Part shown: in pieces, positions 56,505-64,000 of the stretch | Numbering within the stretch: position 1 is the first letter of the stretch | Layout: each line of letters starts with the position of its first letter | Origin: Ariolimax columbianus | Taxonomy: Eukaryota; Mollusca; Gastropoda; Stylommatophora; Arionidae | Direction of reading: 5' to 3' | Assembly (NCBI GenBank): GCA_036924085.1 | Contig: JAVGWX010000004.1 | Span: 42,674,793-42,738,792 of the forward strand | DNA: 64,000 nucleotides | Program-made: the position numbers and the translations under genes | The notes under the pieces: generated by a model | The model's database searches: none | The model's input: the letters and a program-made list of their open reading frames with translations, nothing else | What the model was told of the DNA's origin: nothing

Positions 56505-57304
56505 TGTCTCATACATGACACAGTGATACTATCGAGAAGAGCAGAAGGGCTAGAGCAGCTACTTTCAGCCGTTAATGGACATAGTAAAGATGAAAACCTG
56601 TTCATAAACATGAATAAAACAAAGATAATGACCACCGATAAAACACAATGTCAGCATAAATTTACAGTGGGTGGTGAGGAAATAGATCAGGTTTCACATT
56701 TTGAATATCTGGGCTCCAGAATTGACAAAAATGGCGACTGCTCGAAAGAAATTCAGAAAATGACTAGCTATGGCAATACAGAGACTGAATAGCCTGAAGA
56801 AATTATGGCAGAGCACCAACAAAAAGATACAAGTAAAAGTCTTGATAGCCTGTGTTTTTCCTGTGGCAGTTTATGGCTGTGAATCATGGACGATTACCAA
56901 AACTTCTAGACAAATAATCGAATCCTTCGAGTCAAAATGTTACAGAAGGATCTTCAAAATACCCTGGACAGAGAAAACAACAAATGCAGACATCCGGCAA
57001 GAATTGAGCATAGAGGAGAACTGGTTTATCAATTCCATTTTGGCAAGAAAATGCAAATACTTTGGTCACATCAAGAGACACAACGGCCTTGAGAGAACGG
57101 TGATGGAAGGTATGGTGCCAGGCAAAAGAGGAAGGGGTAGACCAAGAAGACGATGGCACCAAGATATGCAGGAATTCCTGAGTATTATGACTGGCGATGG
57201 CTGGAGTTTGGGCAAGAGAACGAGTTTCTTTCAGACAGACTGTGATGGGAGCGACGTTCTACAAAGGACATGCTACATGATGATGATGATGATGTCTCAT
57301 ACAT
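56505..57304 (+). mobile_element. RTE-like LINE 3' fragment with perfect TSD
   Basis: TGTCTCATACAT occurs at 56505-56516 and 57293-57304 and brackets a 776-bp insertion ending in (ATG)n, a tail type common in RTE-clade LINEs. The insert is 5'-truncated within the RT. The perfect TSD suggests a fairly recent event. Confidence 0.9.
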
Positions 57305-57315
57305 CAAGGAGATAA
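56523..57315 (+). pseudogene. RTE-like RT C-terminus, frameshifted
   Basis: The first frame (to about 56770) has MNKTKIMTT, and VSHFEYLGSRIDKNG, the post-RT YLG block. A shift near 56765-56790 leads to the second frame with AVYGCESWTITK, FESKCYRRIFKIPWTEK, CKYFGHIKRHNGLERT and GKRGRGRPRRRWHQDMQ, the standard C-terminal series of this LINE type. Catalytic YADD and endonuclease are missing through truncation. The last codons run into (ATG)n and the TSD. It is the source type for the 87-bp array at 49.4 kb. Confidence 0.85.
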
Positions 57316-57640
57316 ATCCCAGAATAAGGGATACATTTCTAAATGCCACGTAGTTAGTAATGCTCTGATGGTTCTAAAATATAACTTTCCTAGATTTGGT
57401 TTATATCGATCAAACGGTTAAAATTGTTCTAATGAGTGAACAAACAAACAAGCAAACTTCCTGCGATCTGAACAAGCGGGCTTCAAATTAAAACCTTAAA
57501 AGTGGGATATGAATTCGAAAAAAGATTATGGCTTTGTATTGTAACTTGTTAAAATGGTTACTAAGGATGTCAAGAGTGCCCTGCCATCACGATGCAGACT
57601 AATATAATTGCAGTTAAAAAATGGCCGCTCGACAACTGGC
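57316..57640. other. intergenic, nothing recognised
   Basis: No feature seen. Confidence 0.35.
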
Positions 57641-57649
57641 ATGCACACA

Positions 57650-58054
57650 GAAGAGCTGTTCTGATATCCGTTTTTGTTTAGCAGCGAAGGGGTGAAACCT
57701 ATAGAAATTCATCGGCTAATGAAGGTCCAGTACGGTGATGCTGGAACGTCACTCTAACAAGTGTCTGAGTGGAGTAGGAAGTTTCAAAAACGGCGTGAGT
57801 TCTGTGACAGACTGTTCACGATCGGATCAGACACTCCGAGTAGTGACCCCCAGAGTCGATTGCAGCCGTTGATCACCTCGTTAAGGAAAATCGCCGATTA
57901 ACTGTGAATGAAATTGCCGCACATCTGAACATCAGTTAAGATTCAGCAGACCACATTATCCATGATGTGCCACAGTACCACAAAGTGTCTGCAAGGAGGG
58001 AGCCATGACAGATTACTTCGGTATTGATGCGTTGATGCATGTCAGGAACAAGAA

Positions 58055-58087
<33 letters not shown>

Positions 58088-58919
58088 GAGAGAGAGGGAG
58101 GGAGGGAGAGAGGGAGAGAGAGAGAGAGAGGGAGGGAGAGAGAGAGGGAGGGAGAGAGAGAGAGGGAGGGAAAGAGAGAGGGAGAGAGAGAGAGAGAGGG
58201 AGGGAGAGAGAGAGGGAGGGAGAGAGAGAGGGAGGGAGAGAGAGAGAGGGAGAGAGAGGGAGGGAGAGAGTGAGAGAGGGAGGGAGAGAGAGAGAGAGAG
58301 AGAGAGGGAGGGAGAGAGAGAGAGAGGGAGAGAGAGAGAGAGCAATGAATGGTACGATCCCTCCTCACCGAAACCGAAGAAGACTCGCACGCAGCAATCT
58401 GATGAGAAGATTATGCTGTGCTGACTCTCTTTTGGGATGAACGGGGCGTATTTTTAGAGCACTACATGCTTCTAGGTGCACTACTAGAGGGAACACGGTC
58501 ACTAGAGATGCTTGTACATGTTTCCCAGGAGGCATCCTCGATCCGCAATAATATCCAAATGACGTGGACGTCTAAATCAAGGTGTCCCTTGGCAACATGA
58601 CAGTGCTCGACCCCATACCTCCCGTGCAACGGCTACAACCATCGAGGACATCCACTTTTAGTGTCTACCACATCCACCGTACTAACTAAACCTAGCCCCA
58701 AGTGATTTCCCCGTCTTTGGACGACTAAAGGAGATATTGGAAGGAAAGACTTTCAGGTCTGATGAAGAGGTTCAGCAAGTAGTCCATGAGTATGTTACAT
58801 ACGGGACCATGAGAATTTATTTTCTACAGGAAGCCATGCACTTTATAGGCACATGGGACGTGCATCGAGCACATTGGGTGGCTGCGTTGACAAACGATAT
58901 AGTTGTGTTTTCAGAATGA
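57650..58919 (+). pseudogene. mariner-type (SETMAR-like) transposase relic
   Basis: Broken frames give, in order, an N-terminal helix-turn-helix (KPIEIHRLMKVQYGD, VSEWSRKFQK), a second DNA-binding part (NRRLTVNEIAAHLNIS-like, then HIIHDVPQYHKVSARREP), after a GA-rich block the core segment EWYDPSSPKPKKTRTQQSDE, WDERGVFLEHYM, HDSARPHTSRAT and LAPSDFPVFGRLKE-like, and a C-terminus (EGKTFRSDEEVQQVVHEYV). Asp residues of the WDxxG and HDxARPHT motifs are present. Many stops and at least four frame changes mean it is dead. The segment between the HTH and the core is replaced by the microsatellite at 58053-58343. Terminal repeats were not found. Confidence 0.75.
58053..58343 (+). repeat. (GA)n/(GGGA)n microsatellite
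   Basis: Pure purine tract of GAGA and GGGAGGGAGAGA units, about 290 bp, inside the mariner relic. Long open frames on both strands are composition artefacts. Confidence 0.97.
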
Positions 58920-58993
58920 ATTTACAAAAAATATTATATATATTTAATGTTTTCATTTGAAGCCCCGCGGTATATATATATATATACACACAC

Positions 58994-59580
58994 GAGGCGT
59001 GTTCAACCGAAACCGGACCTAACTGTAAACGTTCGATGCGTATGATGACGTCTCTTTTGGTGTAAACAGCACATACCAGCCATCAAGTTTTCAAAATTTA
59101 ACCTCCGACTCATAGTTTCCTCAGCAGACCATTAAAATTATGGCGGGTGTGATACGGAATCCGTCCAGAGTTGATCAGCGAGCGGTGATTCGATTTCTAA
59201 CAGCTGAAGGATGTTGACCAGTTGACATTTATCGCAGAATGCAGGCAGTGAATGGTGACAAAAGTGTGTCGAAGACAACAGTGAAGAACTGGACAACGAT
59301 GTTTGATGAAGGACGTGAACTAACGAAAGATCTTCCGAGACCAGGTAAGGCGCTTATTGTTGCGTCAGAAGATGCCATAGCCAAATTGATGCAGCAATTC
59401 GGGTGGATCGTCGCTGGAGCTTACGTTCGCTACACTTTAGGAAACTCTGCGTCGGAGCATAATAAAATTTGGCAAACTTGATGGTTGATATGTGTTGTTT
59501 ACATCAGAAGTGACGTCATCATGCGCATGGAACGAATGTTCACTTTGTGCAGTTAGGTCTGGTTTAATTTAAACACGCCT
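58994..59580 (+). mobile_element. short mariner-like element with about 100-bp inverted repeats
   Basis: 58994-59088 and the reverse complement of 59476-59580 match over almost their whole length: GGCGTGTT, GACCTAACTG, GATGACGTC, TGTAAACA and CCATCAAGT. The interior encodes RNPSRVDQRAVIRFLTAEG and, after a stop, RRMQAVNGDKSVSKTTVKNW, a transposase-type helix-turn-helix, then about 60 more codons without catalytic residues. It is an internally deleted element of about 587 bp. The right end is followed by TA. Confidence 0.75.
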
Positions 59581-59714
59581 TATGTAAGAGAGAGATTACA
59601 TAAGTGTCGACGCCATTTTCTCATGATCTATGTTTCACTTCTCACAAAGTATAAATCCACCTCTTCACTTCGTACCGTACTGAACCCTGTGATAGCACTT
59701 TATTCTGGTGCTGG

Positions 59715-60313
59715 TGGTGTGTATAACAATATACGTCACATAATGATGTCGCTAGTCCCATGGTTGTTGTTGTTTCGAATGCCCACAATGAGTATGTTAC
59801 TCCTATGTGCGCCCTGAAATGGGCGTTAAGTGACATGTTGCAGTAGCTTTCCTCACATCTCGAGCGTGCTGATGAAGGTGGACCGGGGTCCTCCTGGCGG
59901 TTGTTCAATGCTTGGCTTCTTCTGCTTTTCGCTCACTTCTACGGAGATCACGTCCAACCTCACCTTGTTAGTCAGACTGTTGTCCTCGACAACAGCCAGT
60001 TTCCAGGACGACTAACGAGGAGGTCAGGTGAGGGTCTTGGCCAGTATATTTCTCCTGACCCTGGCTAACATTCTCTGATCAGTGTGTTTTGCCTGACCAG
60101 ACGTTAGCCTCATCGTCCCGTCAGGTGAGGGTCTTGGCCAGTATATTTCTCATGACCCTGGCTAACATTCTCTGATCAGTGTGTTTTGCCTGACCAGACG
60201 CTAGCCTCATCGTCCCGTCAGGTGAGGGTCTTGGCCAGTATATTTCTCCTGACCCTGGCTAACATTCTCTGATCAGTGTGTTTTGCCTGACCAGACCCTA
60301 GCCTCATCGTCCC
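59715..60313 (-). mobile_element. CAA-tail SINE with a 97-bp repeated head, reverse strand
   Basis: The tail is at the left (GTTGTTGTTG, 59763-59772). The body complements 25549-25823. The head at 60023-60313 is three tandem 97-bp units starting at 60023, 60120 and 60217. Each contains the reverse of the GTCAGGCAAAACA and ACTGATCAG motifs that make up the 41-bp units at 25.3 kb. Confidence 0.75.
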
Positions 60314-62236
60314 ACCCCTTCGAGGTAATGTAATTGAAAAATGGCTGAAGAATCAACTTCATTGCACCTGGACACCTCCATATCTGCTCAGTCTCCGTCG
60401 TTGCTGAAAGCACTGACGACAGAGCAGAAACTCTGTAGCTCCCGTGTCGATTCCGAATTTTCCCTTCACTCCATCAGGTATCCATTTACAGCCCGTTTGA
60501 CTGGGACACGCGGTCATACCATTATAAAATCCGGCTATGCCAAGTCTGTCAAATGGCGTGCGAAGTGATTTGAACCGTATACAATCGGATTGTAAATCAT
60601 ACTCACAATCCCTAGACCACGCTCTTTCCCCAGTCATTTTACAATTCCTCTGTAATCCCATTTTAAGACCTGGAATGTTACATACGTTCCATTCTATAAT
60701 ACCGGGGATTCGCACTGACAAACTATACGTTTAGATATTTAAATTTACGTTTGTTTAAATTTAAATTTAAGTTTGTGCGTGACAAGGACACGAATTGCAT
60801 CACTGCCCATCAGAGAGCCTGTCATAAGAGGCGACTAACTGTGTGATACGACATAACACATGACATGGTTAATTGGTTTGTTAAAAGCAGCATATATAGC
60901 GCCTAACAGGCTGGGGGCAATCTTTGCTCTAGTGTTTGAGTTTATTAAGATGGACGCTACGGGCATTTGTCCCAACGCAACAGAGCAATGAGCTGCTTGA
61001 GCCTAGTCCGATAAGAAAGAAATCCTCCTCCAGGTTACACCCGCTTCAAGCCAGAGCTTGGACCAGCAAAGGGACACCCACCCCTGTAGAAGTAATACTC
61101 ATAAACAATATTGTACTTACCAGAGTGTTACTGGTGCCTGAAAGGAAATAAAAGAATAATATCACTGTAACCTACCAGTGCTGATATAAAAGCCGACTAA
61201 GTAGTGGTGGATTGGGCCTGGCTACCCTCATCATAAAGAAACTGTAAGCCATATTCCTCCAATTGTTATCATTGCCTTGTGATGTGAGTTCAGCCTAATG
61301 TGATTGGAAGAAAGCTCTGGAAATACCAGCCCACATTTTTGTGGGAAACATAGAATAGCAAAGGGAATAGACCTGATTTTCCCAGGGATTCAGAAAAGGA
61401 AAAAGAAGAAGTCAACTATAAATCATACATTTTCAATGTCCCCCTTTACCCTTCGATCTTCTCTGACAAGTCACTGGAAGCTTACAGGTGTGGAACCTAG
61501 GCAACGCTCCTCGACACTTTCCGTGCCTGCTTGTCGACCTCCCGAAAAGAACCGAGTTTTAATTATTTCAAGGGCCCCATGGGTCAGCCAGTCGTGGCCG
61601 ACGAGTCGCGAGGATATTCTCTGGCGTAGAGATTATACTATCTGCACTGATGTTAGTGTAACTCGGAAGTTGCAACGTAAAGTTGTCTCTCATCGGCTCA
61701 CAGAACATATTGTTATCTGGCAGGACTTTTTGGTAATTCTCGTGATGTCTGTTGGTTATGTAGAAGATAGCATGCGATGCATGACTTTTTGTCAATGTTT
61801 GAAAAGGTGTTCGCGTATTTCAACTTGTATAATCGTGTAACGACAAAACTCGTAAAAGCTAGTATTGTTACACTGAGAAAACAAATACAGGTGTGAGTAA
61901 AAAAATTAATAATATAATTTTTTATTAACAGGATGTTATTCGGGTAATTTTGTACTTTATTTCGTATTTGTGTTTGCCATCTTTTTGGCTATCAACTTAC
62001 ATTTGCTTACAACATAATATTATTGCAGCTTCCTCATTTACTTAGTTCAGATAATATGTTTAAAATTGTTGACTTTCTTTCTTATTGTTTTCCTCTCTCT
62101 GCTAGCTATTTTGGTCTTTAGTTTCGTTAGTAATTTCTGCTTTAACAAAATCATCGGTTTATGCACATTTGGCCAACACATTATTATTACTTTTATTTCT
62201 GAGCTAGAATTCCTTCGTTTCTGTTGAATTCAATGA
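60314..62236. other. intergenic, no gene recognised
   Basis: The open frame at 61304-61840 (178 codons) has no recognised domain, is low in hydrophobic order and has no neighbour support, so I do not call it. 60925-60953 repeats GCTCTAGTGTTT plus TTATTAAGATGGA from the SINE body at 53149-53178. Confidence 0.4.
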
Positions 62237-62945
62237 TGTCATCTTTTAACTGCTCAAGAGTAGATAAAGAAAGGGACCTAGGGGTTATAATAGATCAAAC
62301 AGGTAAGGTGAGGGAGCAAGTTCAGGTAGCAGTAAAAAAGGCAAATGCAATGTTAGGGATGATAAAAAGAAATATTAAACATAGGAGCAAGGAAGTGATA
62401 GTCAAACTGTATAAAGCATTAGTTAGACCTAGATTGGAGTACTGTGTACAGGTGGGGAGTCCTTATCAGAGAGGGGATACAGACATGCTGGAGAGAATAC
62501 AAAAAAAAGCGACAAAGCTGATAGTGGGATTCCAGAATTACAGTTATGAAGAAAGATTAAAAAGAACTGGCCTTCAGTGTCTAGAAGAGAGAAGAATTCG
62601 TGGTGACTTAATACAGGTGTATAAGATGATCAGAGGAATGGATAAAGTGGACTATAACAAGTTTTTTAAAGTACAACCACCAACAAGGACAAGAGGGCAC
62701 AGCTACAAGTTGACTAAGGAGAGGTCCAGATTAGATATTAGGAAGTATTTCTTTAGCCAGAGAGTAGTGAATGCTTGGAATGCATTGCCAAGTGAGGTGG
62801 TGGAGGCTGGGACGGTCAATGCATTTAAGAACAGATTGGGTGCGTACAGCTTCTAGAGGAAGGTGTTGTAAATGGAACTGGTTGTATACAGACTCTGCAG
62901 AGTCTTCTAAACCAGTATAAAGACGTTAAGTTAAGTTAAGTTAAG
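62237..62945 (+). pseudogene. CR1-like LINE 3' end, copy 2
   Basis: Open for about 205 codons: DLGVIIDQTGKV, KANAMLGMIKRN, LVRPRLEYCVQVGSPY, RIQKKATKLI, SYEERLKRTGLQCLEERR, RGDLIQVYKM, then RSRLDIRKYFFSQRVVNAWNALP-type and VNAFKNRLG. This is the region after the RT active site in CR1-group LINEs. The catalytic part is missing through 5' truncation, so the frame is open but incomplete. After the stop at 62856 comes a hairpin, CTGGTT...GACTCTGCAGAGTC...AACCAG, then (TTAAG)n to 62945. It is the best-preserved copy in the window. Confidence 0.85.
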
Positions 62946-63370
62946 ACTCCAACTCATGACATTATTGAAACAGACCAAATGTTTGCTGGAACTGGCCAAA
63001 GGCTTGCTGGCTTTAGATTAGTATTCCTAGTTTGAAAGAAGGCTCTGGTAACAATATACTATTAGATATGAATACTGTTCTGCCCCGTTCTGTTCTGTTC
63101 TGTTCTCACATTTTGAACTAGCCAACTTGAGCATCATTTGTGTATTTTCTTCACCATTTGTCTCTGTGGGCCAACCTCATTGAGAACAAAGTCATTGGAT
63201 CTTCATTCTCTCGTTCCACTCAACGGTAGCACCACGTTTAAACGCTTCTTAGCTTGTTTAATATATCTTTGCTAAAGTCCATAAACATATAGCATTGGCC
63301 AGAATTTACTGTATTGTTTTTCCCCTTAAAACTTTCTTCCAAAATTGTACTTGTATTAAATGCCTGCTCG
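62946..63370. other. intergenic, nothing recognised
   Basis: A short TTCTG repeat at 63080-63103; no gene. Confidence 0.4.
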
Positions 63371-63620
63371 CAGTAGCGCAGTGGCTTCACAGTTAAGCGA
63401 TCAGGGTTCAATCCTCAGTAGGGGCAGGATTTTTTCAGATCGCAAACCGGATACTGTAGTCGATCCAGCCACATAAATTTGATATCAGAAAAAAAACTGA
63501 AGTAAAGGCCGGCCGGCGTGATGCTGGCAACATAATCCATTATGTGCCGGGCGTCACCAAATAATATGGGCCTAACACCATATTACCTATATGCCAAATG
63601 GAGTTAAACGAGGTCTTTAC
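63371..63620 (+). mobile_element. tRNA-derived SINE
   Basis: A-box TAGCGCAGTGG at 63374-63384 and B-box GGTTCAATCC at 63405-63414. A body with GGCCGGCCGGCGTGATGCTG and GGCCTAACACCATATT follows, ending GAGGTCTTTACTTTG. The same body in reverse lies at 128-245. No TSD was identified. Confidence 0.75.
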
Positions 63621-63833
63621 TTTGTTTACTAATATTTGAATATTTATCACTGAACATAATCAGATTTCTGGAACTGGATCAGCCGACGTTGGAGAAAATC
63701 TCTCACTCACGTCCATTAAGAAACTCAAGGCCAAAGCAAAGAATGAGGATTTACAACCTTCTTTGTAAATGAATAAATGGATCAGTGTTAGTTTGTCGCA
63801 GAATCGTCGTTGTTAATGATCTTATTTGCAAGT

Positions 63834-64000
63834 TAGTGAAGGTGATAACGAAAAGACTTTCTCAGACTCAAGTAAACAGAACGCTCGAGAACAAGTTATG
63901 ATATCAATAGAACAGTACAAGAGATACAACAAACAACTGACATTGGCTGCTAAAAATCTGTGTGTTCCCAATGCTACAATACGACTTTGGCGAAAAGGTT
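63834..64000 (+). CDS. partial exon or ORF with a psq-type helix-turn-helix, cut by the window end
   Basis: From about 63834 the frame is open to the end and includes AREQVMISIEQYKRYNKQLT and LAAKNLCVPNATIRLWRKG. This resembles the psq/CENPB-type helix-turn-helix (a long helix, then A-A-x-x-x-x-V-P-x-x-T-I/L-R) found in pogo/Tigger/jerky transposases and some host factors. TTATTTGCAAG just upstream could be a splice acceptor, so this may be an exon. No start codon or catalytic domain is in view. Confidence 0.4.

Noticed and set aside
58005..58440. Arg/Glu- or Leu/Ser-rich proteins
   Set aside because: They are translations of a GA microsatellite.
61304..61840. 178-codon ORF as a host gene
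   Set aside because: No domain, no homologous pattern recognised and no splice or neighbour support; the length is within chance for this window.

Overview
This is non-coding, repeat-dominated DNA of an animal, most likely a gastropod mollusc. The 18S rRNA pieces at 1756-2547 and 9356-10595 read like heterobranch gastropod 18S, including the GC-rich expansion near 10021-10140; that placement is from memory of the family, not from a search. I see no intact host protein-coding gene. Almost everything recognisable is a transposable element, a relic of one, or tandem DNA.

Layout. 986-17299 is a decayed P-superfamily (THAP) DNA transposon of about 2.8 kb. It is split by two copies (E1, 1756-7875; E2, 8726-16081) of an unusual LINE whose 5' end is pre-rRNA: a leader resembling the 5' external transcribed spacer, then about 1.24 kb of 18S rRNA, then diverged repeats of an 18S-derived module, then one long ORF (endonuclease, reverse transcriptase, RNase H) and a (GAA)n tail. 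E2 has an intact 1302-codon ORF and 12-bp target-site duplications (TSDs). 17377-24717 holds a GAA-tailed SINE family, a third, 5'-truncated LINE copy (19626-22424) splitting a 45-bp tandem array, and a 1.4-kb non-autonomous relative (23192-24600) that has the LINE's rRNA-derived 5' region and 3' end but no reverse transcriptase, sitting inside a SINE.

25.3-27.2 kb carries a CAA-tailed SINE and a CR1-like LINE tail. 27.2-47.9 kb is a 20.7-kb array of a 22-bp minisatellite containing a nearly identical tandem duplication of about 6.8 kb at an offset of about 7.57 kb. 47.9-57.3 kb contains SINEs, RTE-like LINE fragments (one with a perfect 12-bp TSD), an 87-bp minisatellite made from a LINE 3' end, and 38-bp and 75-bp tandem repeats. 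57.6-60.3 kb holds a decayed mariner-type transposase, a short element with roughly 100-bp terminal inverted repeats, and a CAA-tailed SINE. 62.2-64.0 kb has a CR1-like LINE 3' end, a tRNA-derived SINE and, at the edge, an open frame resembling a psq-type helix-turn-helix.

How the parts fit. The rRNA-headed LINE looks like a reverse-transcribed RNA polymerase I read-through transcript that now moves as a unit. The non-autonomous element and the GAA-tailed SINEs share its tail type and are probably mobilised by the same enzyme. The CR1-like LINE ends in a hairpin plus (TTAAG)n, and a tRNA-headed SINE at 52.8-53.7 kb carries the same ending, which suggests a second LINE/SINE pair.
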